From Salinilacustrithrix flava (GTDB lineage: Bacteria > Actinomycetota > Acidimicrobiia > Acidimicrobiales > Salinilacustritrichaceae): 64,000 nt of DNA. Below are positions 1 to 8,695 of this stretch, in pieces; the stretch's first letter is position 1, and each line of letters opens with the position of its first letter. The position numbers and the translations under genes are program-made. The stretch lies in assembly GCA_024128875.1 (NCBI GenBank), contig JAMYFF010000007.1:82501-146500 (forward strand). The letters are read 5' to 3'. The notes under the pieces are model-generated. The model was not told the origin of the DNA, made no database searches, and saw nothing but the letters and a program-made list of their open reading frames with translations.

Positions 1-2
1 AC

Positions 3-41
3 GACATGGACAGCTGCGAGACCCCCGACGACGTCGGTTGA
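3..41 (+). CDS. C-terminal tail of an off-window gene (partial)
   Basis: An open plus-strand frame enters from the left edge and ends at a TGA at 39-41, directly before the convergent stop of the next gene. Only about a dozen residues are visible (ending D-D-V-G), with C/G in nearly all third codon positions as in the real genes here. The function cannot be told. It could be chance reading frame, because so little is seen. Confidence 0.3.
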   Translation, partial: DMDSCETPDDVG

Positions 42-1019
42 CTAGGGCCGGCGCTTGCGGCGCTCGTGCTCCGGGCGGCGAGCCCACTCGGCCTCCGCGT
101 GGAGGTCGCCGAACGCTGCGAGCCGCTCGGCGGACAGCTCCCCGGCCTCGACGGCAGCCCGGACCGCGCAGCCCGGCTCGTGGTCGTGGGTGCAGTCGTT
201 GAACCGGCACTGCGCCGAGAGGTCGTCGATGTCGGAGAAGGCGGCGTCGATGGCCTCGGGGTCGACGAAGAGCCCGATGGCCCGGATGCCGGGCGTGTCG
301 ACGACGATGCCCCCGCCCGGCAGGAGGTGCAGCTCCCGCCGGGTCGTGGTGTGACGGCCCTTGGCGTCGAAGGCGCGGACGTCGCCGGTGAGGGCGACCT
401 CGGCGCCGGCGAGCGCATTGAGCAGGCTCGACTTGCCGGCGCCGGACTCCCCCAGCAGCACGACCGTGTCGCCACCGAGGGCACGGGCGAGCTCGTCGAT
501 GCCCTCGCCGGTGCGGGAGGACACCGCGACCACATCGGTGCCGGGGTGCTCGGCCGCGACCTCGGCCCGGAGCGACTCGGCGTCGGGGACGAGGTCGGCC
601 TTGGTCAGCACCACGGTGGGCTCGGCGCCGGCGTCCCAGGCCTGGGCTGCGGCCCGCTGGATCCGCCCCGCCTTCACCGGACGGTCCAGGCCGGCAACCA
701 CCAGCACGCGGTCGAGGTTGGCGGCGAGCACCTGCTCGCCCTCCCCCACCGGATCGGCCCGGCGCAGGACACCACGGCGCTCCAGCACGGCCGCGACCTC
801 GTCGTCCACGACGACCACCCAGTCACCCACCACCGGCGTCCCGACCCGGTCGGCCCGGGTGCGGGCGGCGTGCACGCCGTCGGCCCGGGCCACCTGGACC
901 CAGCCCCGGTCCTGGCGCACCACGCGGCCCGGGATCCCGCCCGGAGCGTCGATCGCGTCGACCTCGGCCCGGCGGGACTCGTCCCAGCCCAGCGCCTCCA
1001 GTGCCGGCCCGGTGCTCAA
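42..1019 (-). CDS. rsgA: Ribosome small-subunit-dependent GTPase A (RsgA)
   Basis: RsgA is a circularly permuted GTPase that tests late 30S subunits and releases assembly factors. The order seen is an N-terminal OB-fold, then the G4 motif (TKAD, near residue 140), G1 (GESGAGKS, near 190), G3 (DTPG, near 245) and a C-terminal zinc site with the C-x4-C-x-H-x5-C pattern, all diagnostic of the family. The frame is open further upstream, but I chose the TTG at 1019. It overlaps the stop of the NUDIX gene in a TTGA junction, and the protein then has the usual length of about 325 residues. It is probably cotranscribed with the NUDIX gene and converges on the gene entering from the left. Confidence 0.93.
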   Translation of the reverse strand: MSTGPALEALGWDESRRAEVDAIDAPGGIPGRVVRQDRGWVQVARADGVHAARTRADRVGTPVVGDWVVVVDDEVAAVLERRGVLRRADPVGEGEQVLAANLDRVLVVAGLDRPVKAGRIQRAAAQAWDAGAEPTVVLTKADLVPDAESLRAEVAAEHPGTDVVAVSSRTGEGIDELARALGGDTVVLLGESGAGKSSLLNALAGAEVALTGDVRAFDAKGRHTTTRRELHLLPGGGIVVDTPGIRAIGLFVDPEAIDAAFSDIDDLSAQCRFNDCTHDHEPGCAVRAAVEAGELSAERLAAFGDLHAEAEWARRPEHERRKRRP

Positions 1020-1618
1020 CGCTGCATCAGCTCCTGGTGGCGGGCCAGGCCGTGGCGCACCATGCGCCAGGTGCCCTCGTCCAGGTCGAGGCCGGCGAGG
1101 TCGTCGAGGGAGGCCCACCGGATGTCGTTGGACTCGTGGTTCCCCGCGGGCTCCGCGCCGGGAGGAGCGTGCACGAGGTAGCGGACGTCGAGGTGCAGGT
1201 GGGGGCCGTCGTCGGGCGGGGCGACCTCGTGCACGTCGAGGTCGACCGCGACGGGCAGCACGCGCAGGCCCTCCATGCCGGTCTCCTCCGTGGCCTCCCG
1301 AAGCGCCACGGCGGCGAGGTTGGCATCGCCGTCGCAGTGCCCGCCGGGCTGGAGCCAGCGGTCGAGCTTGCGGTGGTGGAGCACCACGACCCGGTCACCG
1401 TCCGCGTCGACGACGAGCGCCGATCCGGTGAGGTGGCCGGTCCGGCACGAGCGGTGCAGCGCGTCGTCGTGGACGTCGACGAAGTCCAGGATCGTCCGGC
1501 GGTGCGGCTCCGCGCCGGGGTCCACATCGGCGGCGGCAACGGCGGCTCGGGCGTCGGCGAGCCGGTCCGAGGCGCGCAGCTCCGGGGCGTCGGCGTCGAG
1601 CAGGTGCGGTGCTGGCAC
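1016..1618 (-). CDS. NUDIX hydrolase
   Basis: A 200-residue protein with a Nudix box in the middle: glycine, then R-E-A-T-E-E-T-G-M, the catalytic REUxEE core. The upstream acidic position of the box (GX5E) is alanine here, but the core acidic residues that bind the metal are kept. The preceding segment (LDRWLQPGGHCDGD) resembles the actinobacterial Nudix subgroup that often acts on nucleotide or sugar diphosphates. The substrate cannot be predicted. It starts at a GTG at 1618 and overlaps rsgA downstream by 4 bases. The pairing with rsgA looks like packing rather than shared function. Confidence 0.88.
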   Translation of the reverse strand: MPAPHLLDADAPELRASDRLADARAAVAAADVDPGAEPHRRTILDFVDVHDDALHRSCRTGHLTGSALVVDADGDRVVVLHHRKLDRWLQPGGHCDGDANLAAVALREATEETGMEGLRVLPVAVDLDVHEVAPPDDGPHLHLDVRYLVHAPPGAEPAGNHESNDIRWASLDDLAGLDLDEGTWRMVRHGLARHQELMQR

Positions 1619-1636
1619 GGTCGGAGGCTAGGCCGG

Positions 1637-2224
1637 TCAGCGGCGCGAGACGTTGGGGTCACCGTCCACGTACCAGCGCCACGGGTGCTCGGCGCCTGCG
1701 GACAGGCCGATCCGGGTCGCCTGCACCGGCTCGGACGGCGGGGGCGTGCCGTCGTCCCACAGCCCCACCGCGCTCCCGCCGAGCAGGTCGACGCCGTCGT
1801 GGTCCCCGTGGAGGCCGAGCGCCTGGGCCGCCTTGGCCGGGCCGCTGCACAGGTCCCGGTCCCGCCGGGCCGCCGGGCCCCGGGCGGAACGCATCGCGTC
1901 GATCCCCTCGAGCGGCGCGAGTGCCCGGACCAGCACGGCCACGCCCTCGTCCTCGTCGCCGCACACCACGTTCACGCACCAGTGCATGCCGTAGGTGAAG
2001 TACACGTACAGCAGCCCGGCCGGGCCGAACATGGTGGCGTTGCGAGCCGTCCGGCCCCGATAGGTGTGGGCGCCGGGGTCGATGGGGCCGCAGTAGGCCT
2101 CGACCTCGACGATGCGACCGCTGCGCCGGCCGTCGGGCAGGTCGTGGGCCAGCACCTTGCCCAGCAGCTCCGGGGCGACCTCGCGGGGGTCCCGCGCGAG
2201 GAACGACCGCTCGACGTGCCTCAT
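1637..2224 (-). CDS. DNA-3-methyladenine glycosylase (AAG/MPG family)
   Basis: A 195-residue protein matching the single-domain alkyladenine DNA glycosylases that start base-excision repair by removing 3-methyladenine, hypoxanthine and related bases. Visible family features are the segment VEVEAYCGPIDPGAHTYRG, with the E and Y around the active site, then MFGPAGLLYVYFTYGMHWC (the base-flipping pocket) and CSGPAKAAQALG. The ATG at 2224 forms an ATGA overlap with the stop of the upstream kinase-like gene. An open frame continues upstream without family similarity, so the longer start is rejected. Genes of this family are often found beside argH in actinobacteria, as here. Confidence 0.92.
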   Translation of the reverse strand: MRHVERSFLARDPREVAPELLGKVLAHDLPDGRRSGRIVEVEAYCGPIDPGAHTYRGRTARNATMFGPAGLLYVYFTYGMHWCVNVVCGDEDEGVAVLVRALAPLEGIDAMRSARGPAARRDRDLCSGPAKAAQALGLHGDHDGVDLLGGSAVGLWDDGTPPPSEPVQATRIGLSAGAEHPWRWYVDGDPNVSRR

Positions 2225-2883
2225 CCGCGTGCGGCAGCCCCGAGCGCCCGGATCGCCGCCAGCTCCTCGGGAGCCATGTTCGGGTCGAGCGCGCGAGCCG
2301 CGCAGACGCCGCCGAGGGACGCCCGAGCCGCCTCCACGTCCACGCTGGCGAGGAAGCTGTCGAGCAGGCGCCGGCGCAGCGCACCGGCCAGGGCCTGGAT
2401 CACCCGTCCACCATCGGGCCGACCGACGGCGAGCAGCAGCCAGGTCGTGGCGACGTCGTCGGCGCGAACGCCGACATCTGCGTTGTTCCAGTCGATGACC
2501 ACCGGTCCGTCGGGCGCGCACATGACGTTGCCGGGGTGCAGGTCGAGGTGCAGGACGCCGCCGGTCCGGCCCTCGGGCGGCGGCACGGCATCCAACCGCC
2601 GGTGCAGATCGGCCAGCTCCCGGCCGAACGATGCCGCCCGCCACGGACGGCGGAGGAGCACGTCGAGCTGGGTCGACCCCTCGATGCGATCCATGACCAG
2701 GTCGCGTCCGTCGACGTCGTGCACGGCCGGGACCGGGAAGCCGTGGTCGGCCAGGTGGGCCATGATCGCCGCTTCCGGCGCCGAGTCGTACTCGGTGCGG
2801 TACCGGCGCAGCACCCGTCCGCCACCGATGTCGTAGACGTCGGCGTCCCGCCCGCGGCCGATCAGCGGCCCGGGGTCAGCCAT
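2221..2883 (-). CDS. APH/choline-kinase-fold phosphotransferase
   Basis: A 220-residue member of the aminoglycoside phosphotransferase (PF01636) fold. The catalytic loop is visible as H-L-D-L-H-P-G-N and the metal-binding motif as V-V-I-D-W-N-N-A-D. The N-lobe is short (GRGRDADVYDIG as nucleotide loop, then VLRRYR). The phosphate acceptor is unknown; family members act on antibiotics, choline, homoserine or sugars, and nothing here supports resistance. The ATG at 2883 is chosen because it gives a normal N-lobe and only 8 bases of overlap with the thioesterase. The frame extends to 2988 without similarity. Confidence 0.85.
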   Translation of the reverse strand: MADPGPLIGRGRDADVYDIGGGRVLRRYRTEYDSAPEAAIMAHLADHGFPVPAVHDVDGRDLVMDRIEGSTQLDVLLRRPWRAASFGRELADLHRRLDAVPPPEGRTGGVLHLDLHPGNVMCAPDGPVVIDWNNADVGVRADDVATTWLLLAVGRPDGGRVIQALAGALRRRLLDSFLASVDVEAARASLGGVCAARALDPNMAPEELAAIRALGAAARG

Positions 2884-3259
2884 GACCGGCCACGGCGTCG
2901 CGCAGCTCCTGGGGGACGGGCGCGGTCTCGAGGGAACCGGGGACGACGCAGACGTAGACCATCGTGGCCTCGAACAGCGGATCACCACCGCGGGTGCCGA
3001 CGTAGGTGACGTCGAAGGAGGTGTTGCCGAACCGGGAGACCTCGATGTCGATGTCCACGGTGTCGCGCAGCCGTGCCGGCGCCGACCAGGTGATGGATGC
3101 GGCCTTCACCATGATGTCCCAGCTGCCGCTCTCCAGCCCGACCGCGAGGTCGCGGAAGAAGCTGTCGGCGAGATCGTCGCACCAGCGCAGGTACACGCTG
3201 TTGTGCACGACCTGCTGCATGTCGCACTCCGAGTAGCGGACGTCGAGGGAGTAGCGCAC
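2876..3259 (-). CDS. Acyl-CoA thioesterase, 4HBT/YbgC-type hotdog fold
   Basis: A 127-residue protein with the typical 4-hydroxybenzoyl-CoA-thioesterase pattern near the N-terminus: RYSECDMQQVVHNSVYLRW, in which the aspartate is the family's catalytic residue. The rest follows the hotdog-fold length and strand pattern (SITWSAPARLRDTVDIDIEV, FDVTYVG). Members hydrolyse acyl-CoA or acyl-ACP thioesters in the cytoplasm; the chain-length preference is not visible. The GTG at 3259 lies two bases after the argH stop, so it is probably translated from the tail end of the arginine transcript. Confidence 0.85.
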   Translation of the reverse strand: MRYSLDVRYSECDMQQVVHNSVYLRWCDDLADSFFRDLAVGLESGSWDIMVKAASITWSAPARLRDTVDIDIEVSRFGNTSFDVTYVGTRGGDPLFEATMVYVCVVPGSLETAPVPQELRDAVAGHG

Positions 3260-3261
3260 GG

Positions 3262-4659
3262 TCAGGCCTCCTGCACGCGGGAGCGGTCGGTGGACAGGCG
3301 GGCACGGAAGCGATCGAGCTGCGCGGCCACGGCCGCCGGCCCCGCGCCGCCATGGGTGGTGCGCATGGTGACGGGGACGCCGGGCTCGATGAGAGCGGCG
3401 GCGTCGGGGCCGAGGTCCGGGTGCGCGGTGACCAGCTCGGCCAGGGAGGCGCCGTCGTCGACCGACCGGCGCACGAGCGCACCGACGATGGCGTGCGCGT
3501 CGCGGAACGGCGTTCCGGCGCGGACGAGGAACTCGGCCAGGTCGGTGGCCGCGGCCGTCGGCGCGTCGGCGGCCTCGGCCATCCGCTCGGTCCGCATGGT
3601 GAGCGTGGCGTACTGCCCGGCGGTCGCTCGCAGCGCGAGGCGCACCTGCTCGACCGCGTCGAACAGCGGCTCCTTGTCCTCCTGCAGATCTCGGTTGTAG
3701 GCGATCGGCAGGCCCTTCAACGTCGCCAGCAGACCGGTGAGGTCGCCGATGACCCGGCCGGCCTTGCCCCGCGCCAGCTCGGCGATGTCGGGGTTCTTCT
3801 TCTGCGGCAGCATCGACGAGCCCGTGGAGTACCCGTCGTCGAGGCGGACGAAGCCGAACTCGTCGCTGCTCCACAGCACGATCTCCTCCCCCATCCGGGA
3901 CAGGTGGATCGCCACGAGGGTGACGGCGAAGAGGGACTCGGCCACGAAGTCGCGGTCGCTCACGGCGTCGAGGCTGTTGTCGAAGACGCCGGCGAAGCCG
4001 AGGTCCTCGGCCACCGATGGTGGATCGAGGGGCAGCGACGACCCGGCCAGCGCGCCGGCGCCGAGCGGCGACACGTCGAGGCGACGGCGGGCGTCGAGGA
4101 GGCGGTCGACGTCGCGGGCCAGCGCCCAGGCATGGGCGAGGAGGTGGTGGGCCAGCAGGACGGGCTGGGCCCGCTGCAGGTGCGTGTAGCCGGGCAGGTA
4201 GGCGTCGCCTGCGGCCTCGGCCCGGTCGAGCAGCACCTGCTGCAGGGCGAGCACGTCGCCGGCCACGGCCAGCAGCTCGCGCTTGCACCACAGGCGCAGG
4301 TCGGTGGCCACCTGGTCGTTGCGGCTGCGGCCCGTGTGGATCTTGGCGCCGGCCGACCCGGCCAGCTCGGTGACCCGCCGCTCCACGGCGGTGTGGATGT
4401 CCTCGTCGGACTCGACGAACGCGAACGAACCCCCGGTGAGCTCGGCTTCGACCTGGTCGAGCGCGTCGAGCACGGCCGTGACCTCGTCGGGTCCGAGGAT
4501 CCCGACCCGGCCGAGGCCGCGGACGTGGGCCCGGCTGCCCGCGATGTCGTCGGGGAACAGCCGCTGGTCGAATGGCAGGCTCACCGTGTAGGCGAGCAGG
4601 TCCTCGGCCGGCCCGGACTCGAACCGCCCGTGCCACAGGGTGTTGGAAGGCTCGCTCAT
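3262..4659 (-). CDS. argH: Argininosuccinate lyase
   Basis: Final step of arginine synthesis: splits argininosuccinate into arginine and fumarate. The 465-residue length is normal for the fumarase/aspartase superfamily. Visible signatures are H-T-G-R-S-R-N-D-Q in the N-terminal half and the mobile superfamily loop G-S-S-M-L-P-Q-K-K-N-P near residue 280, which carries the catalytic serine. The ATG at 4659 is the obvious start. The gene lies 10 bases after argG and ends the argC-B-D-F-R-G-H series. Confidence 0.97.
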   Translation of the reverse strand: MSEPSNTLWHGRFESGPAEDLLAYTVSLPFDQRLFPDDIAGSRAHVRGLGRVGILGPDEVTAVLDALDQVEAELTGGSFAFVESDEDIHTAVERRVTELAGSAGAKIHTGRSRNDQVATDLRLWCKRELLAVAGDVLALQQVLLDRAEAAGDAYLPGYTHLQRAQPVLLAHHLLAHAWALARDVDRLLDARRRLDVSPLGAGALAGSSLPLDPPSVAEDLGFAGVFDNSLDAVSDRDFVAESLFAVTLVAIHLSRMGEEIVLWSSDEFGFVRLDDGYSTGSSMLPQKKNPDIAELARGKAGRVIGDLTGLLATLKGLPIAYNRDLQEDKEPLFDAVEQVRLALRATAGQYATLTMRTERMAEAADAPTAAATDLAEFLVRAGTPFRDAHAIVGALVRRSVDDGASLAELVTAHPDLGPDAAALIEPGVPVTMRTTHGGAGPAAVAAQLDRFRARLSTDRSRVQEA

Positions 4660-4669
4660 CGGTGCCTGC

Positions 4670-5872
4670 TCAGCGGTTCTTGGAGCCCGGGCCCTGGCGC
4701 TGGGACCAGGTCTCGATGCCGAGGCCCCACAGGCGCACGAAGCCGGCGGAGTCCTCGTGGCGGAAGGAGTCCTCCGCGTCGTAGGTGGCCAGGCCGTAGT
4801 CGTACAGGCTCGTGTCGGACCGACGGCCCTCGACCTCGCAGGTGTTGGGCGCCAGGTGGAGGCGGACCTCCCCGGTGACGTACTTCTGGGACTCGGCGAT
4901 GAAGGCGTCGAGGGCCTCGCGCAGGGGCGAGAACCACAGGCCGTCGTAGACGAGCTCCGCGTAGCGGGATTCGAGGCGGTACTTCTCGCGCTGCAGGTCC
5001 CGCTCGAGGCAGATCGACTCGAGGTCGACGTGGGCCTTGATGAGGGCGAGCGAGGCGGGGCACTCGTAGGTCTCGCGGCTCTTGATGCCGACGCGGCGGT
5101 TCTCGACCATGTCGATGCGACCCCACCCGTAGGAGCCCACGAGCGTGTTGAGCTCGTCGATGACCTCGGCGGGCGACTTGGACTCGCCGTCGATGCTGAC
5201 CGGCATGCCCTCCTCGAAGCCGATGACGACCGTGCGCTCGTCGGTGGCGGTCTGCTTGGTGAGCAGCCACACGCCCTGCGGCGGCTTGGCCCAGGGGTCC
5301 TCCATCTCGCCGCACTCGATGGCCCGTCCCATCAGGTTGTCGTCGATGGAGTACACCTTCTCCTTCGTCGCCTGGATCGGGATGTCGTGGTCGTAGGCGT
5401 AGTAGATCGCCTCCTCGCGGGTCATCCCCCACGAGCGGACCGGCGCCATGATCTCGAGGTCGGGCGCCAGGGCCCGGGTGGAGACCTCGAAGCGGACCTG
5501 GTCGTTGCCCTTGCCGGTGCAGCCGTGGCCGACGGCGTCGGCGCCGTGGAAGCGGGCGGCCTCGACCAGGTGCTTCACGATGACCGGGCGGGACAGGGCC
5601 GAGACGAGCGGGTAGCGGTTCTCGTACATGGCGTTGGCGCGCAGCGCCGGCATGCAGAAGTCGCGGGCGAACTCCTCACGGGCGTCGACGACGACGGCCT
5701 CGGCGGCCCCGGCGGCGAGGGCGCGCTGCTTGACGACGTCCCAGTCCTCCGCGGCCTGGCCGACGTCGACGGCGAGCGCGATGACCTCGACGCCTTCGTT
5801 CTCGATGAGCCAGCGGACGGCGACGGAGGTGTCGAGGCCGCCGCTGTAGGCGAGGACGACTCGCTTGGCCAT
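4670..5872 (-). CDS. argG: Argininosuccinate synthase
   Basis: ATP-dependent condensation of citrulline and aspartate. The protein opens with the PP-loop A-Y-S-G-G-L-D-T-S-V. It continues with GHGCTGKGNDQVRFE and the C-terminal segments seen in ArgG, with a 400-residue length typical of the family. The ATG at 5872 has a strong AAGGAG Shine-Dalgarno about seven bases upstream; an open frame continues to 5968 but has no family similarity. A 176-base gap with hairpins separates it from argR, so it may have its own promoter or depend on readthrough. No ARG box was seen in that gap. Confidence 0.97.
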   Translation of the reverse strand: MAKRVVLAYSGGLDTSVAVRWLIENEGVEVIALAVDVGQAAEDWDVVKQRALAAGAAEAVVVDAREEFARDFCMPALRANAMYENRYPLVSALSRPVIVKHLVEAARFHGADAVGHGCTGKGNDQVRFEVSTRALAPDLEIMAPVRSWGMTREEAIYYAYDHDIPIQATKEKVYSIDDNLMGRAIECGEMEDPWAKPPQGVWLLTKQTATDERTVVIGFEEGMPVSIDGESKSPAEVIDELNTLVGSYGWGRIDMVENRRVGIKSRETYECPASLALIKAHVDLESICLERDLQREKYRLESRYAELVYDGLWFSPLREALDAFIAESQKYVTGEVRLHLAPNTCEVEGRRSDTSLYDYGLATYDAEDSFRHEDSAGFVRLWGLGIETWSQRQGPGSKNR

Positions 5873-6048
5873 GGTGGGGACTCCTTGCGATGGATGTGTG
5901 CGGGGTTCAAATGGGCGAGTTCGAGGGCGTCGGGCGAAGGTAGCGAAGCGCCAGCGGAGCGACCGCACGGACCTCGGGCGGCTCCGTGCGAACGTGGGCG
6001 CTCCCCGGAGCGGAGCGAGGAAGCGCCAGTGTCACGGAAGCGCCGATC
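5873..6048. other. Hairpin-rich gap between argR and argG
   Basis: This 176-base gap carries no gene. It holds a perfect 8-base inverted repeat (CGCACGGA at 5964-5971, TCCGTGCG at 5983-5990, 11-base loop) followed by several overlapping GC-rich words such as agcgccagcggagcga and ggagcggagcgagg. No T-tract follows the stem on either strand, so a classical Rho-independent terminator is not supported. The segment gggcggctccgtgc recurs in the carB-pyrD gap, suggesting a dispersed intergenic repeat. The argG Shine-Dalgarno lies at its low-coordinate end. Confidence 0.5.
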
Positions 6049-6543
6049 TCATAGCCCGGCGAGGTCGCTGATGCGGTGGGCGACGGATTGGCCCGTGGAG
6101 GTCTCGGCGATGACCAGCAGGACGGTGTCGTCGCCGGCGACCGTACCGAGCACGTCGGGGAGGCCGGTGCGGTCGAGGGCGGAGCCGACGACGTGGGCCG
6201 ACCCGGGCGGGGTGCGCAGGACGACCAGGTTGTGGGAGTGGGCGACCTCGACCACCCACTCGCTGCACACCCGGCGGAGGTGCTCCTCGGGGGCCACGGC
6301 GTCCTTGGGCATGGCGGGCACGGCGTAGACCGTCTCGCCGCCGGGGACGCGCACCTTGATGGCGCCGAGGTCCTCGAGGTCGCGCGAGACGGTGGCCTGG
6401 GTGGCCACGACCCCGTCGGCAGCCAGGAGATCGACCAGCTGCTCCTGGGTGGACACGGCCTGGTCCTCCAGCAGCCGCTGGATGCGGTGCTGGCGCTGGG
6501 GCTTGGTGAGGCGAGGACCTCGGGGGGTGCGGGCGTTGGTCAC
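6049..6543 (-). CDS. argR: Arginine repressor ArgR
   Basis: Arginine-responsive repressor of 164 residues. The N-terminal winged helix (about residues 10-75: TKPQRQHRIQRLL, TQATVSRDLEDLGAIKV) binds ARG boxes. The C-terminal domain carries the family motif G-T-V-A-G-D-D-T, which binds arginine and mediates hexamer formation. The GTG at 6543 overlaps the argF stop as GTGA. Its likely target is the perfect TTGCAT-N4-ATGCAA palindrome in front of argC, making this an autoregulated operon. ArgR inside the arg operon is the usual actinobacterial arrangement. Confidence 0.96.
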   Translation of the reverse strand: MTNARTPRGPRLTKPQRQHRIQRLLEDQAVSTQEQLVDLLAADGVVATQATVSRDLEDLGAIKVRVPGGETVYAVPAMPKDAVAPEEHLRRVCSEWVVEVAHSHNLVVLRTPPGSAHVVGSALDRTGLPDVLGTVAGDDTVLLVIAETSTGQSVAHRISDLAGL

Positions 6544-7469
6544 TGGATGGCCTCGATCTCGACCAGCCAGCGGAACAGCCCGATCATGGCGTGCATCCGG
6601 TTGTGGGCCTGGGCGAACATCCGGGACTGGGGGCCGTCGGCGACGGAGGCCGACACCTCCTCACCCCGGTGGGCGGGGAGGCAGTGCATGAAGATGGCCG
6701 TGGAGGCGGCGGCGGCCATGACCCGGTCGTCGACCTGGAAGCCTTCGAAGGCCCGGCGGCGGGCCTCGGATTCCTCCTCCTGCCCCATCGACGCCCACAC
6801 GTCGGTGTGGACGGCATCGGCGCCCTCGGCGGCCTCGGCGGCGTGCGTGGTGACGAACGGGGCGGTGTCGTGGCCGGCAGCGCGCAGCCGGTCGACGTCG
6901 ACGCCGGTGGGGCCGTAGCCCACCGGGGAGGCGATGCGGACCTGCATGCCGCACATGGCGGCGCCGATGCTCAGGCTGCGGGCGACGTTGTTGTAGTCAC
7001 CGACCCAGCAGACCGTCCGGCCGGCCAGGTCGCCGAGCTCGCTGCGCATGGTGCGCAGGTCGGCCAGCGCCTGGCAGGGGTGGCCGAGGTCGGAGAGCAG
7101 GTTGACGATCGGGATCGACGACGCGGCGGCCATGTCCTCGAGGATCTGGTGGTCGAAGACCCGGGCGCCGAGCGCGGCGTGGAACCCGGACAGCACCTGG
7201 GCGATGTCGGCCGCCGGCTCGCGCGTGCCGATGCCGACCTCGGCGTTCGTGAACGTGACCGCGTGGCCCCCGAGGCGCGTGACCGCAGCCTCGGAGGAGT
7301 GTCGGGTGCGCAGGCTGGGCTTCTCGAAGTAGAGGCCCACGCTGCGACCGGCGAGCTCGCCACTGACCGCGCTGTCGGGCGCCGTCGGCGTCTCGCACAG
7401 GTCGAGGATGCGGACCAGCTCACCGGGTGAGAGGTCGTCGATCTCGAGGAGGTGGCGGGTGGGGGTCAC
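6540..7469 (-). CDS. argF: Ornithine carbamoyltransferase
   Basis: Converts ornithine and carbamoyl phosphate to citrulline; 309 residues. The carbamoyl-phosphate loop reads S-L-R-T-R-H, a small variant of the usual S-x-R-T-R. The motif M-H-C-L-P-A-H-R-G near the C-terminus is the ornithine-type signature that separates it from aspartate transcarbamylase. The GTG at 7469 overlaps the argD stop (GTGA); the frame stays open far upstream inside argD but only this start gives a normal N-terminus. Carbamoyl phosphate would come from CarAB, encoded in the same window. Confidence 0.96.
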   Translation of the reverse strand: MTPTRHLLEIDDLSPGELVRILDLCETPTAPDSAVSGELAGRSVGLYFEKPSLRTRHSSEAAVTRLGGHAVTFTNAEVGIGTREPAADIAQVLSGFHAALGARVFDHQILEDMAAASSIPIVNLLSDLGHPCQALADLRTMRSELGDLAGRTVCWVGDYNNVARSLSIGAAMCGMQVRIASPVGYGPTGVDVDRLRAAGHDTAPFVTTHAAEAAEGADAVHTDVWASMGQEEESEARRRAFEGFQVDDRVMAAAASTAIFMHCLPAHRGEEVSASVADGPQSRMFAQAHNRMHAMIGLFRWLVEIEAIQ

Positions 7470-8695
7470 TCGGCGCTCCCGTGCAGCACGTCGGCGATGG
7501 TCGCGACGGCCTCGTCGATCTCGGCGTCGGTGACGGTGAGCGGCGGGGCGAGCCGCAGCGCGCTGGCCGTGACCGCGTTGACGACCAGGCCGCGGTCGAG
7601 CAGCTGGGTGGCGATCGCCTTGGCGTCCCGGCCCAGCGCGTCGGTGTCCAGCTCGGCGGCGATGAGGAGCCCCAGGCCGCGGACCTCGGTGACAGCGGGC
7701 AGGTCGAGGAGGGCAGCGCGCAGGCGCTCCCCCGCCTTCGTCGCGACGGCGGGGATGTCGAGGCGGCGCATCTCGGCGAGCACCGCCCGGGCCGCGGAGG
7801 TGGCGAGGGGCTGGCCGCCGAAGGTGGTGGCGTGGTCGCCCGGCTCGAAGGCGGCGGCGACCTCGACCTTGGCCGCGCAGGCGCCGATCGGCATGCCGTT
7901 GCCGAGGGCCTTGGCCATGGTCACCACATCGGGCTGCACGCCGAAGTGCTGGAACCCGAACCACTCCCCCGTCCGTCCGAGGCCGGTCTGGACCTCGTCG
8001 ACCATGAAGAGGATGCCGCGCTCGCGGCACAGCCGCTCGACGCCCTGGAAGTACTCGGCCGTCGCCGGGTTCACGCCGCCTTCGCCCTGGACCGGCTCGA
8101 GGAGCACGGCGGCGACGGAGGCGTCGAGGGCCTGCTCGAGCGCGTCGAGGTCGTTCCAGGGCACGTGGCGGAAGCCCTCGGGCAGCGGCTGGAACGCCTC
8201 CCACTTCTGGGGCTGGCCGGTGGCGTGCAGCGTGGCCAGGGTGCGGCCGTGGAACGACGAGAACGCGCAGACCACATCGTGCTTGCCCCGTCCGCCGAAC
8301 TTGCGGGCCAGCTTGATGGCGGCCTCGTTGGACTCGGCGCCCGAGTTGCAGAAGAACGTCTGGTAGCGGGAGGCGTCGGGGTTGCCGGTGCGCAGCAGCT
8401 CGTCGAGTGTGCGGGCGACCTCCCACCCGGGTTCGGTGCCGAACAGGTTCGACACGTGGCACAGGGTGCGGGCCTGCTCGGCGATGGCATCGGCCACGAC
8501 CGGGTTGGCGTGGCCGAGGGACACCACGGCGAGGCCGGACAGGAAGTCGAGGTACCGCGTGCCCTCGCCGTCCCACAGCTCGGTCCCCTGGCCGCGGACG
8601 AAGCGCACCTGCGGCGGACCGTAGGTCGGCATCAGCGGGCAGGCCTCGAGCTCCTCGGGCGCGCCCATGGCGGCGGCGTGCGTCGTGTCGGTCAC
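7466..8695 (-). CDS. argD: Acetylornithine aminotransferase
   Basis: Class III PLP-dependent aminotransferase, fourth step of arginine synthesis; 409 residues. The PLP aspartate is in F-M-V-D-E-V-Q-T-G-L-G-R-T-G and the Schiff-base lysine in T-M-A-K-A-L-G-N-G. The N-terminal motif YLDFLSGLAVVSLGHANP is standard for ArgD. Some ArgD proteins also act in lysine synthesis (DapC activity); the sequence cannot decide this. The GTG at 8695 overlaps the argB stop as GTGA. Position between argB and argF supports the assignment over other class III enzymes. Confidence 0.96.
   Translation of the reverse strand: MTDTTHAAAMGAPEELEACPLMPTYGPPQVRFVRGQGTELWDGEGTRYLDFLSGLAVVSLGHANPVVADAIAEQARTLCHVSNLFGTEPGWEVARTLDELLRTGNPDASRYQTFFCNSGAESNEAAIKLARKFGGRGKHDVVCAFSSFHGRTLATLHATGQPQKWEAFQPLPEGFRHVPWNDLDALEQALDASVAAVLLEPVQGEGGVNPATAEYFQGVERLCRERGILFMVDEVQTGLGRTGEWFGFQHFGVQPDVVTMAKALGNGMPIGACAAKVEVAAAFEPGDHATTFGGQPLATSAARAVLAEMRRLDIPAVATKAGERLRAALLDLPAVTEVRGLGLLIAAELDTDALGRDAKAIATQLLDRGLVVNAVTASALRLAPPLTVTDAEIDEAVATIADVLHGSAE

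Noticed and set aside
2221..2883. Aminoglycoside resistance gene
   Set aside because: The APH fold is shared by many kinases; the short protein and its housekeeping neighbours give no support for resistance.
5873..6048. A second ARG box before argG
   Set aside because: No TTGCAT/ATGCAA-type palindrome was found in the gap.
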